DNA from: an uncultured Pseudomonadota bacterium
GTDB lineage: Bacteria > Pseudomonadota > Alphaproteobacteria > Rs-D84
Assembly (NCBI GenBank): GCA_937885575.1
Contig: CALABO010000028.1
Span: 1-48,022, forward strand
DNA length: 48,022 nt
Direction of reading: 5' to 3'
Shown: positions 14,174-22,398 of the stretch, in pieces
How positions within the stretch are numbered: the first letter of the stretch is position 1
Layout: the number at the start of each line of letters is the position of its first letter
Position numbers and translations under genes: made by a program
The notes under the pieces: model-generated
What the model was told of the DNA's origin: nothing
The model's input: only the letters and a program-made list of their open reading frames with translations
The model's database searches: none

Positions 14174-15148
14174 TTACGGCAATTCAAATTCCAATAATTT
14201 CATAACAGCGGCCATAAAATCCGGCACCGGCGCACGAAATGTGACCATGCGACCGGTGGACGGATGCTGAAATGTAATCTTGTATGCGAACAAAAACAAA
14301 TTGTTTGTCGCAAACATAGAATCCAATCCATCCGCCATTTTTTTATTCCGCCCATATAAATCATCACCAACAATCGGCGCATTCAACACAAACGCGCTAT
14401 GCAGACGCAACTGATGTGTCCGCCCTGTCTTTGGTGAAAACGCAACCCAGGTCAACGCACCACCAACCCGCGACAAAACCTTATACTCTGTGATTGCGTG
14501 GACGGGACGCGCGCCCGTTCCATTTTCGCGTTCCGGTGAATCAAACACGCGACCCTTTAACAAATAATTATCTATAACACCATGCGAATTTTTCACATCA
14601 CCATTTAACAGTGCAACATATTCTTTTTTTGCGGTTTTACTTTGAAAAGCACGCGACAAAAATTGCGCCGCCTTTTGATTTTTTGCAACAACCAACAGAC
14701 CACTTGTTTCCCTATCCAAACGATGAACAAGTGAAATTTTATAATACGGAAACAACGCCGCCGCCATTTTATCAATGGACTTTCTAATACCACTGCCGCC
14801 CTGCACCGCAAGTCCCGCGGGCTTGTTAAACACAACAATATCATCATCGTTATAAATTATCGTATGCCGCAACTTTTCCAAATCTGACAAAGAAAATTGT
14901 TCCCCGGATTCGGTCTTTTTCGGCACTTCGGCAAATTTTCGAATTGTTGGCGGAATACGAATAACATCGCCGGCATGCAAAATTTCGTTTCCCCGGCACC
15001 GCGCAGAATTCACACGCAACTGCCCCCCCCGACAAAGTCGATAAAATTCACGATGCGGCATTGATGGAAAATTTCGTCCGAACCACCGCAAAAGCCTTGT
15101 TCCATCTTCCACCGCCGAAACAGTCACGGAATCCGCCATCAGAATCAT
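14174..15148 (-). CDS. RluC/RluD-family 23S rRNA pseudouridine synthase
   Basis: 324 residues. An S4-type RNA-binding region (residues about 15-70: RLLRWFGRNFPSMPHREFYR ... GGQLRVNS) precedes the catalytic domain. Landmarks are VVFNKPAGLAVQGG, SLVHRLDRETSGLLVVAK with the catalytic Asp in HRLD, TGRTHQLRLH and PIVGDDLYG. It converts uridines of 23S rRNA to pseudouridine; RluC (955/2504/2580) is the closest match in layout, but RluC and RluD cannot be separated by eye. Its ATG overlaps the prepilin stop codon as ATGA, so the two are translationally coupled. Confidence 0.88.
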   Translation of the reverse strand: MILMADSVTVSAVEDGTRLLRWFGRNFPSMPHREFYRLCRGGQLRVNSARCRGNEILHAGDVIRIPPTIRKFAEVPKKTESGEQFSLSDLEKLRHTIIYNDDDIVVFNKPAGLAVQGGSGIRKSIDKMAAALFPYYKISLVHRLDRETSGLLVVAKNQKAAQFLSRAFQSKTAKKEYVALLNGDVKNSHGVIDNYLLKGRVFDSPERENGTGARPVHAITEYKVLSRVGGALTWVAFSPKTGRTHQLRLHSAFVLNAPIVGDDLYGRNKKMADGLDSMFATNNLFLFAYKITFQHPSTGRMVTFRAPVPDFMAAVMKLLEFELP

Positions 15149-15609
15149 TCACCATAGGTTATTTTGATAACATTTTTACCGTCTTCCATGCGACAATTGC
15201 CACTTGCGCCACTCTGCTTGCCGTCGGTTGCCAAATATCCAACGGAATCAGACCACGCCTTGGTAATAAAATATTCACAATCACCCTGTGAAAGTCCATT
15301 TATAGTCACGATAAATTGGCGACTATTCGCCGGGTCAACGGCCAACTCATACGTTCCGCCATACGGATTTTTCGCCGACATTCCAATTGCACCGAATATA
15401 GTTGTATTATCTATGTGCGAAAAATCGTCATATTCACCAAGCAATTGCCGCACCCCGGTCACCATCTGCAGCACTTCTTCGTTGACCGTGTTGCGCTTTT
15501 GCGTGCGCATTGCCGTGGATATAAGGCCAATTGCGCCAACCGTCAACACTCCCATAATGGCAAGCACCCCAAGCATTTCAATCATAGAACGTCCAGATTC
15601 CATTTTCAT
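15145..15609 (-). CDS. Type IV prepilin-like protein
   Basis: 154 residues. A very short leader MKMESG is followed by RSMIEMLGVLAIMGVLTVGA, the hydrophobic N-terminal helix of type IV pilins with Glu at position +5 (E11). If cleavage follows Gly6, position +1 is Arg rather than the usual Phe or Met, which is unusual. Two C-terminal cysteines (GDCEYF and GNCRM) fit the disulfide-bonded D-region. It is presumably processed by a prepilin peptidase and assembled into a pilus or pseudopilus, and it may work with the PilN-type secretin and TcpQ-domain protein at 27.6-30.3 kb. AAAGGA precedes the ATG. Confidence 0.8.
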   Translation of the reverse strand: MKMESGRSMIEMLGVLAIMGVLTVGAIGLISTAMRTQKRNTVNEEVLQMVTGVRQLLGEYDDFSHIDNTTIFGAIGMSAKNPYGGTYELAVDPANSRQFIVTINGLSQGDCEYFITKAWSDSVGYLATDGKQSGASGNCRMEDGKNVIKITYGE

Positions 15610-15660
15610 TTTTCAATCCTTTATTTGCTATTTAATTTCTTTTATTTTATCATAAAAGAT

Positions 15661-17079
15661 ATGAATATTCAATTCTGTGATTTAATAAAAAATGCGCCAA
15701 ATTCCCCCGGCATTTACCGCATGTATGATGCGGACGGGAATTTGCTTTATGTGGGCAAAGCAAAAAATTTAGCGAATCGGTTGCACCAATATGTGGACAT
15801 TTCAAAACTGGAATTGCATAAACAGGTTATGCGCACACTTGTCGCGCGGGTCGAATGGGAAATCACACCTACAGAATCAGATGCACTTATACTCGAAGAA
15901 AAAATTATTAAAACCGAAAAACCGAAATATAACATCATGCTAACCGATGGGAAAATGTATCCTATGTTGGCATTGACCAATCATAAATATCCGCGTCTGT
16001 TAAAATTTCGTGGAAAAATTTCACAACGGCGCGATGTATACGGTCCATATCCGTCGGTCCACGCGTTAAACGAAACAATAAAAATGATTCAAAAGGTATG
16101 TCGCATTCGCACATGCACCGATACATTTATGAAAAATCGCGCGCGTCCATGCCTGCTTTATCAAATTGGCCGATGCAGCGCACCATGCACACAAGATGTT
16201 CCGGGTTATGACGAAAATGTAAAACTTGCACGACGGATTTTGACGGGCGATAGTGAACCAATCATAAATGAATTATCGACACAAATGAAAATATGTTCGG
16301 AAAAAATGGATTTTGAAAACGCCGCAATTTTACGCGATAAAATTTCCGCAATGACAAAAACATCAATTCGCGGTATACGCACATATCCGGCGTATAGCGC
16401 GAATCCATCAAACGATTGGAATACAACAATCATCGACATGGAAAAATGGATTGGTAAAAAAATAACCTATGCCGGCGTGTTTGATAATTCACATTTGTTT
16501 GGAACAAATCCCGTTGGTGCGATGATAACATTTGGCCACGACGGTTTTATAAAATCTGGGTATCGGCATTTCAAATTACGCGACCGCGCACGCGCCGGAA
16601 ACGATATTGCGATGATGGCGGAATTTGTTGAACGCGCGGTAGGAAACAGTCCCGAACTTGATTTAATAATTGTTGACGGCGGTCGTGCGCAGTGGAACAT
16701 CGCGCACCAAACCGCACCGAACATCCCAATTCTTGGCGTGACAAAGGGCGAAGTCCGAAATGGTGATGAACACTTTATAATGCCGGACGGCACGGAATAT
16801 CGCGACATGCCAAAAGATTCAAAGTTATTTTTATTATTGCGCCGTGTCCGTGACGAAGCGCACCGTTTTGTTATAACATATCATCGCACCACCCGTGCCA
16901 AGGCAATGACCGGTTCATGTCTTGATGAAATCGAAGGCATTGGCCCGATGCGCAAAAAATTATTGCTGAATCATTTTGGTTCTGTACACGCAATTATGGA
17001 TGCGGACATTCAAACATTAAAACGCGTTCCGGGACTTGGGGACACGGCGGCAAAAAAAATATACGAACATTTTCATTGA
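15661..17079 (+). CDS. uvrC: Excinuclease UvrC, shortened form
   Basis: 472 residues from the ATG at 15661; upstream reading is antisense to the prepilin gene and was discarded. UvrC makes the dual incision in nucleotide excision repair. Domains in order: GIY-YIG nuclease (SPGIYRMYDADGNLLYVGKA, residues about 13-90), a Cys region (RPCLLYQIGRCSAPC), a UVR UvrB-binding helix pair (about 200-230), an RNase H-like endonuclease (FDNSH; DLIIVDGGRAQW) and a C-terminal helix-hairpin-helix (IEGIGPMRKKLLLNHFG; VPGLGDTAAKKI). Usual length is about 600; roughly 120 residues between the UVR motif and the RNase H-like fold are reduced to a short linker. No strong ribosome site is visible. Confidence 0.88.
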   Translation: MNIQFCDLIKNAPNSPGIYRMYDADGNLLYVGKAKNLANRLHQYVDISKLELHKQVMRTLVARVEWEITPTESDALILEEKIIKTEKPKYNIMLTDGKMYPMLALTNHKYPRLLKFRGKISQRRDVYGPYPSVHALNETIKMIQKVCRIRTCTDTFMKNRARPCLLYQIGRCSAPCTQDVPGYDENVKLARRILTGDSEPIINELSTQMKICSEKMDFENAAILRDKISAMTKTSIRGIRTYPAYSANPSNDWNTTIIDMEKWIGKKITYAGVFDNSHLFGTNPVGAMITFGHDGFIKSGYRHFKLRDRARAGNDIAMMAEFVERAVGNSPELDLIIVDGGRAQWNIAHQTAPNIPILGVTKGEVRNGDEHFIMPDGTEYRDMPKDSKLFLLLRRVRDEAHRFVITYHRTTRAKAMTGSCLDEIEGIGPMRKKLLLNHFGSVHAIMDADIQTLKRVPGLGDTAAKKIYEHFH

Positions 17080-17114
17080 TATATGCTATAATGTGACAAC
17101 AAAAGGAGAACAAA

Positions 17115-17714
17115 ATGAAATTTTTCGTAAACTTTTTATCGGGATTCAGAATTTTTGCATCGTTCGCAATCATCGGCACATTGATGTCGGGCATGTATAT
17201 GACGACACTTATATTATTTTTAATCGCGGCACTTACGGATTTCTTTGACGGATACCTTGCGCGCAAATACGATGTATGCACGAAACTCGGTGGCGTCATG
17301 GACCATATCGGCGACAAGTTATTGGTCGTGAACACATTTGTATTACTGTGTATCATGATGCCGGTTTGGTTCACGGTAATTCCGATTATCATAATGATTT
17401 CGCGCGAATTGTATATCAGTGGCCTGCGCGAATTTTTGGGCACACAAAAGATTCCTATGCCCGTTCCACACGCACGCTTTTCAATGGGAAAAATCAAAAC
17501 CGCGATGCAGATGATTTCAATAACCGCGTTCCTTGCACTGTTCGCACTTGGCGCGTCAATCGGCGCATCATCGGATGGCACCGCATTGGTCTATGCGATT
17601 TACGCGTTACCAAACATTGGTATATTCTGTTTGTGGTTCGCATTGGCGGCAAGTATCTGGTCGGCGGTTTCATACACGCGTGATTTTGCACAAAAACTAA
17701 AGAAAATAAAATAA
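17115..17714 (+). CDS. pgsA: CDP-diacylglycerol-glycerol-3-phosphate 3-phosphatidyltransferase
   Basis: 199 residues, the standard size for PgsA. It makes phosphatidylglycerol phosphate in the inner membrane. The CDP-alcohol phosphatidyltransferase motif D-x2-D-G-x2-A-R-x8-G-x3-D-x3-D is complete at DFFDGYLARKYDV ... GGVMDHIGD. About four to five hydrophobic helices are visible. AAAGGAG precedes the ATG, and TATAAT at 17087-17092 just after the uvrC stop could be its own -10. It probably follows uvrC in one run, 35 bases downstream. Confidence 0.93.
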   Translation: MKFFVNFLSGFRIFASFAIIGTLMSGMYMTTLILFLIAALTDFFDGYLARKYDVCTKLGGVMDHIGDKLLVVNTFVLLCIMMPVWFTVIPIIIMISRELYISGLREFLGTQKIPMPVPHARFSMGKIKTAMQMISITAFLALFALGASIGASSDGTALVYAIYALPNIGIFCLWFALAASIWSAVSYTRDFAQKLKKIK

Positions 17715-17734
17715 CAAAAAACGCATCAACGTTT

Positions 17735-18391
17735 TTATTTGCCATTTACAGGAAGCACAAACTGCTTCAACCAGTTATTTTCTGCCTGTGGCTTGGCGCG
17801 CTTCTCACGTTCCCTATTTATCACTATGGCACATAAATGATATTCTATCAAAGCGGCCATACCTTCTGTCACATTCAACGGCACCGTTTGACGTGCTTTA
17901 GTATGGGGCTCTTGCACTGGACGCTCGAACCCCCTTTTATGATCATTATAAGTACCATAAAATATGTCAGTTGTTTCATCACCAACCGTAACCTCTCCAC
18001 CAATCATTCTATATTCTTCGGACGAAACAAAATAAGCATCCGTCTGTATGTACAAATCATCACGTTTTAATACTTCGTTAATCAAGTTGTAAGTCGCAAC
18101 AGATTCCGAAGCACAACAGGGAATATATGGATTTGACTTTACGTATTTAGATAGACTGTCAAATAGTTCTTTCAAATTACCAGCATCTATAATATCACGC
18201 CCACAAAACGCGCGCCACCCATCATCAGGATAATATCCAAAACAAAAAACAGATTTTATTCCGTCAGACTTATTATTTATTAAACAAATATCATAAGCCT
18301 GCCCTTTGGCTCCAGGGCCGTATAGTAATGATAAAACAGTATAATTAGAATTGCTGTTCAATATGTTTTGCATCAATTCCGACGTATGCAT
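17735..18391 (-). CDS. Unknown 218-aa protein
   Basis: I do not recognise this protein. It has no signal peptide or membrane segment and reads as a folded cytoplasmic alpha/beta protein (YTVLSLLYGPGAKGQAYDIC; VFCFGYYPDDGWRAFCG). A CC pair occurs at IPCCASESV. The C-terminal part is charged (REREKRAKPQAENNW). A very good ribosome site (GGAGGT) precedes the ATG. It is convergent with pgsA, separated by only 20 bases holding a small AT-rich hairpin, and it is more AT-rich than the core genes around it. It appears to be a single lineage-specific gene. Confidence 0.55.
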   Translation of the reverse strand: MHTSELMQNILNSNSNYTVLSLLYGPGAKGQAYDICLINNKSDGIKSVFCFGYYPDDGWRAFCGRDIIDAGNLKELFDSLSKYVKSNPYIPCCASESVATYNLINEVLKRDDLYIQTDAYFVSSEEYRMIGGEVTVGDETTDIFYGTYNDHKRGFERPVQEPHTKARQTVPLNVTEGMAALIEYHLCAIVINREREKRAKPQAENNWLKQFVLPVNGK

Positions 18392-18467
18392 ACAGACCTC
18401 CTTTGGTCATTCACACAGAAAAAATAGCAAAACGATTTATTTTGTCAACAAAAAAACATACAAATTC

Positions 18468-18492
18468 CTATACGCCGGTTTCCGACGTATAG
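18468..18492 (-). terminator. Candidate terminator of dnaJ
   Basis: Stem CTATACGCCGG/CCGACGTATAG with one mismatch and a TTT loop; on the - strand the T-run (TTTTTTT) lies about 10 bases further, so termination may be partial. Confidence 0.45.
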
Positions 18493-18498
18493 ACAGAT

Positions 18499-19632
18499 TT
18501 AAAACCAACCTTTTTTCGCACTTTTTGTATCGGCAAATTCGGTTAAAATCTTCTTTTGTTTTTCGGTAAGTTTTGTTGGAATTACAACACCGATACTGAT
18601 ATACAAATCACCAAAAGATGACCCACGCCCCGTCGGCATACCATGTCCGCGCACACGCAGTTTTTCGCCAACCTGGGTTCCCGCCGGCACCTTGACCGAT
18701 AATTTTTTATCATCGATTGTTTCAATTTCGATTTCATCACCCAGCGCAAGTGTCGTAAATGGTAAATCAACATGCATAATCAGATTCGCCCCATCGCGTT
18801 CAAAGCGATTATCCGGTTTCACACGCACATCCAAATAGAAATCACCCGCCGGGCCACCGTTAACGCCGGCCTCACCCTGACCCGCCAACCTTAGCCGTGC
18901 GCCGTCTTCGATTCCCGCCGGAATTTTCACATCAATCGTTCGGTTTTTGTGTACCGCACCCGTCCCATCACATTCAGAACATTTTTTATCAATTTTATGT
19001 CCAAGTCCATTGCATTCCGGACACGGTGTTTGCATTGCAAAGAACCCACGTTGCATATTCACATACCCCGTCCCATGACAACGCGGACAAACGGGCGCCG
19101 GCTTTCCATCCGCCGTTCCGTATCCATTACATTTTTCACATTTTACATTACTTGCAAATTTCACAGTATGCGTTTTCCCGAAATACGCATCACGCAGAGT
19201 AATTACAACCTCGTCCAACAAATCGCGCCCACGCGCCTGCGCCGTTTGACCGCCGCGACCACCACCATCGAACCCACCAAAGCCAAAACCACGCATCGCC
19301 TCGCGCAAGATATCTTCCATGCCATTGCCACCGCCCATATCAAAGTGGAACGCGCCGTTTCCGAACGGATTTCCGCCCATACCGGCCGAAGCCCCGTTTC
19401 CACCAGCGAACGCCGCATCACCATACCGGTCATACGCCGCACGCTTTTGCGGGTCTTTTAGTATATCAAAGGCGTTATTTACTTCCTTGAATTTTTCTTC
19501 GGCGGTTTTATCCCCCGGATTTTTATCCGGATGATACTTCATCACCAATTTATGATATGCCTTTTTAATATCGGCATCCGACGCATCGCGCGCGACACCC
19601 AAAACTTCATAAGGATTTTTATTCATATTCAT
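18499..19632 (-). CDS. dnaJ: Chaperone protein DnaJ
   Basis: 377 residues, normal for DnaJ. The J domain (residues about 5-70) has YHKLVMKYHPDKNPGD with the HPD triad that activates DnaK. A Gly/Phe-rich linker follows (GGNGMEDIL ... GFGFGGFDGGGRGG), then four zinc-binding repeats CEKCNGYG, CPRCHGTG, CPECNGLG and CSECDGTG, and the two substrate-binding beta domains. It acts with DnaK and GrpE in protein folding. The start may be Met1 or Met3. dnaK is not adjacent; the gene is alone with a heat-shock-like promoter at 19657-19687. Confidence 0.96.
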   Translation of the reverse strand: MNMNKNPYEVLGVARDASDADIKKAYHKLVMKYHPDKNPGDKTAEEKFKEVNNAFDILKDPQKRAAYDRYGDAAFAGGNGASAGMGGNPFGNGAFHFDMGGGNGMEDILREAMRGFGFGGFDGGGRGGQTAQARGRDLLDEVVITLRDAYFGKTHTVKFASNVKCEKCNGYGTADGKPAPVCPRCHGTGYVNMQRGFFAMQTPCPECNGLGHKIDKKCSECDGTGAVHKNRTIDVKIPAGIEDGARLRLAGQGEAGVNGGPAGDFYLDVRVKPDNRFERDGANLIMHVDLPFTTLALGDEIEIETIDDKKLSVKVPAGTQVGEKLRVRGHGMPTGRGSSFGDLYISIGVVIPTKLTEKQKKILTEFADTKSAKKGWF

Positions 19633-19656
19633 ACGTCCGTATTTCTATTTGCATAA

Positions 19657-19687
19657 AATATAGTCCGTATACTCACAAAATCAAGCC
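19657..19687 (-). promoter_or_regulatory. Candidate heat-shock (RpoH-like) promoter of dnaJ
   Basis: On the - strand CTTG is followed by 17 bases and ACTATAT, close to the alphaproteobacterial RpoH pattern (CTTG, 17-18 bases, CYTATNT). The same bases can be read as TTGATT-N16-TATATT, a housekeeping promoter, so the sigma factor is uncertain. Confidence 0.4.
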
Positions 19688-19707
19688 CCTAAAATTCTTA
19701 TATTCGC

Positions 19708-19736
19708 TTGACAAGTTGTAATTTTTGTATTATGTT
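19708..19736 (+). promoter_or_regulatory. Candidate promoter of the 19780 gene
   Basis: TTGACA (19708-19713), 17 bases, TATGTT (19731-19736), about 44 bases before the ATG. Confidence 0.55.
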
Positions 19737-19779
19737 ATTCACAGAATAATTAATATAACAAAAAAACAAAGGAAACGTC

Positions 19780-20259
19780 ATGACAACAAAGACAGTAGCA
19801 CCAAGGACAGTGGTTTTAATGAATGAGCCTTGTCCCCCGTTTGATTCATTCGAACAAGTCAAATATAGCATTTGTTCTTGGTCTGATAAACAACAACAAG
19901 ATTTTTTGCACACTTTGTTCAATTTTCAACCCCAAAAAAACGATCGTTGTGGATGCAGTTTTGGTGTTGAATATGGCAACACACGGTTATACGATGTAGG
20001 GCTGACACCTGGTGCAAAGATAGATGTATTTCGTAACTGGCCAGACAGCCTCAAATCATGTGGGCCTGATGAATTTGTAATTATAATGAAGCCGGATACT
20101 TTCCATGATATTGCCTCCAACTCCCATTGCAAATGTGGCGCAAGATCCAGTTCTCAATGTCTGGAAAATCTAATGTCCGGCGGATGCACCGCACTGGCCA
20201 TAAAGATGCTTGTTGGCATACCACTGTTCCCACATTTATATGCGAACAAAGAAAAATAA
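19780..20259 (+). CDS. Unknown Cys-containing 159-aa protein
   Basis: Not recognised. The protein has no signal peptide. Cysteines are clustered: CGCSFG near residue 58, then CKCG, CLENL and GGC in the last third (HCKCGARSSSQCLENLMSGGC), followed by a short hydrophobic stretch (ALAIKMLVGIPLFPHLY). The cluster could bind zinc if the protein is cytoplasmic. AAAGGAAAC precedes the ATG. It has its own TTGACA-type promoter and a following terminator, so it is an independent unit between dnaJ and parE. Its base composition is more AT-rich than parE. Confidence 0.55.
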   Translation: MTTKTVAPRTVVLMNEPCPPFDSFEQVKYSICSWSDKQQQDFLHTLFNFQPQKNDRCGCSFGVEYGNTRLYDVGLTPGAKIDVFRNWPDSLKSCGPDEFVIIMKPDTFHDIASNSHCKCGARSSSQCLENLMSGGCTALAIKMLVGIPLFPHLYANKEK

Positions 20260-20263
20260 AATT

Positions 20264-20293
20264 ATAGTCGCCGCCCAAACGGGCGGCTATTTT
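20264..20293 (+). terminator. Terminator between the 19780 gene and parE
   Basis: GCCGCCC/GGGCGGC stem (20270-20276, 20281-20287) with an AAAC loop, extended by ATAG/CTAT and followed by TATTTTG. Confidence 0.8.
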
Positions 20294-20311
20294 GATTGGT
20301 CTTTTTTGGGC

Positions 20312-20338
20312 TTGCGCCAAACGAAATTATGGTATAAT
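20312..20338 (+). promoter_or_regulatory. Candidate promoter of parE
   Basis: TTGCGC (20312-20317) and TATAAT (20333-20338), 15 bases apart. The -10 ends 3 bases before the ATG at 20342, so the transcript would begin near the ATG at 20348 and be leaderless. Confidence 0.45.
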
Positions 20339-20341
20339 AAT

Positions 20342-22327
20342 ATGGATATGGCTGAGCAAAAAACACAATCTTATGATGCGTCGGATATTCAGGTATTGGA
20401 GGGACTGGAACCCGTCCGCCTGCGCCCCGGGATGTATATTGGTGGCACGGACGAAAAGGCGTGGCACCACTTGCCGATTGAAATTATGGATAACTCAATT
20501 GACGAGGCCGTGGCCGGTTTTGCCAAGAAAATCACCGTTCGTTTAATCGATTCAAAAACCATTGAAATTACCGACGACGGCCGCGGAATTCCGGTTGCCG
20601 AACACCCGAAATTTCCCGGTAAATCGGCGTTGGAGGTTATACTCACCACCCTGCATTCCGGTGGAAAGTTTAATAATAATGTTTATAAAACCAGTGGCGG
20701 CCTGCACGGCGTGGGCAGTGCGGTTGTCAACGCGCTTTCGTCCGAAATGGTTGTGACAATCGCGCGCGACGGTTACGAATGGCACCAGTCTTTTTCGCGT
20801 GGCAAACCGACAACAAAAATGACGCGCGGGAACCCGTCCAAGGCGCATGGAACTTGCATTCGCTTTACAATCGATGATGAAATCTTTGGCGAAGCGGCGG
20901 TTTTCAAACCGATAAAGATTTACCGCATGGCGCGAGCCAAGGCGTTCCTTTCGCGCGGTGTTAAAATTGATTGGCATTGCAATCCGGAATTGCTGACCGC
21001 CGACATGGAAATCCCCGCCGACACAACATTTTACTATCCAAACGGCGTGGCGGATTTCTTGGACGAAAAGACACGCGACAAGCCAAAAATTTTACCGAAA
21101 CTCTTTTCCGGAACTATTGATTTTCCGGACGATTCCGGCCGCGTGGAATGGGCGCTGACCTTTTTAACCGACGAAAATGGCGCGGCATCGGACGATGGAT
21201 TTTTCGCATCGTATTGCAACACGATTGTGACAATCGACGGCGGCACACATGAAACCGGATTCAAATCCGCAATTACCCGCGGGATAAAGGCGTACGGGGA
21301 AAAGGTAAATAACAAATCGGCCGCAAACATAATCGGCGAAGATGTATTCGATTCGGTCGCGGCGATTGTATCTGTGTTCTATAAAACGCCACAGTTTTTG
21401 GGTCAAACAAAGGAAAAACTTTCGAATCCTGAAATTGCAAAATATACTGAAAACGCGTTGCGCGACCCGTGGGAAATGTTTTTGGCATCGGACCCAAAGA
21501 CCGCGAACGCACTGTTGGAATTTGTCATAAACCTTGCCAATGCGCGCATTCGCGTGAAACAGGTCAAAGAGGTTGCCCGCAAAACCCCAACCAAACGAAT
21601 TCGTATGCCGGCAAAACTTGCCGATTGTTCCAAACATGGCGTCGCCGGAACAGAATTGTTTATTGTAGAGGGGGAATCCGCCGGCGGCACCGCGAAACAG
21701 GCACGCGACCGCGCGACCCAGGCAATTATGCCCCTGCGCGGCAAGGTGTTAAATGTCGTATCAAATTCGGACGAAAAATTTGGCAACAACCGTGAACTTA
21801 ACGATTTAATCGATATTATCGGCGCCGGCACCGCAAAGAATTGGGACGACGCAAAACTGCGTTACGAAAAAATAATTATTATGACTGATGCCGATGTCGA
21901 CGGAAGCCATATTGCATCATTGCTGATGACATTTTTCTATCAGTTTATGCCGCAATTGATATACGGGGGCCATTTGTATTTGTCCTGCCCGCCACTTTAT
22001 AAATTCACATGCGGAACCGAATCGTTCTATATTGATTCTGACGAAGAACTTGAAAAATTGACATCCGGCAAGTACAAAAATAAAAAGGTTGAAATCTCAC
22101 GGTTTAAGGGGCTTGGCGAAATGATGCCGAACCAGTTAAAAGAAACAACCATGTCGCCAAAAACGCGCCGTCTTGTTCGTGTTGATTTGCCCCCGCGCAC
22201 GGACGAAGGCGCCGAAGACACGGAAAAAACCCGCACGATTGTTTCGGAACTTATGGGCAAAAAACCGGAATTCCGTTTCCGCTTTATCACCGAACACGCC
22301 CAATTTGTAAAAGATTTATTTGTGTAA
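20342..22327 (+). CDS. parE: DNA topoisomerase IV subunit B
   Basis: 661 residues from the ATG at 20342 (or 659 from 20348). ParE is preferred over GyrB because of the length, the IGGTDEKAWHHL start and HPKFPGKSALEVI block, and the short C-terminal region ending GLGEMMPNQLKETTMSPKTR ... MGKKPEFRF. The GHKL ATPase motifs are EIMDNSIDEA, DDGRGIP and GGLHGVGSAVVN; the TOPRIM metal site is EGESAGG and MTDADVDGSH. With ParC it separates linked daughter chromosomes. A terminator and a TATAAT immediately upstream suggest its own promoter and possibly a leaderless message. Confidence 0.94.
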   Translation: MDMAEQKTQSYDASDIQVLEGLEPVRLRPGMYIGGTDEKAWHHLPIEIMDNSIDEAVAGFAKKITVRLIDSKTIEITDDGRGIPVAEHPKFPGKSALEVILTTLHSGGKFNNNVYKTSGGLHGVGSAVVNALSSEMVVTIARDGYEWHQSFSRGKPTTKMTRGNPSKAHGTCIRFTIDDEIFGEAAVFKPIKIYRMARAKAFLSRGVKIDWHCNPELLTADMEIPADTTFYYPNGVADFLDEKTRDKPKILPKLFSGTIDFPDDSGRVEWALTFLTDENGAASDDGFFASYCNTIVTIDGGTHETGFKSAITRGIKAYGEKVNNKSAANIIGEDVFDSVAAIVSVFYKTPQFLGQTKEKLSNPEIAKYTENALRDPWEMFLASDPKTANALLEFVINLANARIRVKQVKEVARKTPTKRIRMPAKLADCSKHGVAGTELFIVEGESAGGTAKQARDRATQAIMPLRGKVLNVVSNSDEKFGNNRELNDLIDIIGAGTAKNWDDAKLRYEKIIIMTDADVDGSHIASLLMTFFYQFMPQLIYGGHLYLSCPPLYKFTCGTESFYIDSDEELEKLTSGKYKNKKVEISRFKGLGEMMPNQLKETTMSPKTRRLVRVDLPPRTDEGAEDTEKTRTIVSELMGKKPEFRFRFITEHAQFVKDLFV

Positions 22328-22331
22328 TATA

Positions 22332-22359
22332 TTGACACCGAATTTTTTTGCGTTATACT
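22332..22359 (+). promoter_or_regulatory. Strong candidate promoter of the 22399 gene
   Basis: TTGACA (22332-22337), 16 bases, TATACT (22354-22359), starting 5 bases after the parE stop codon and about 40 bases before the ATG. Confidence 0.65.
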
Positions 22360-22398
22360 TTCACCCGTTTGCGAATAAAGAACCCAAAGGGAGACAAA

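Noticed and set aside
15316..15660. N-terminal extension of the uvrC reading frame
   Set aside because: It is antisense to the prepilin gene; the UvrC product starts naturally at 15661 with MNIQFCDL and the GIY-YIG domain.
20210..22327. Topoisomerase gene as gyrB
   Set aside because: Length of about 660 residues and the IGGTDEKAWHHL, HPKFPGKSALEVI and GEMMPNQLKETTM blocks favour ParE.
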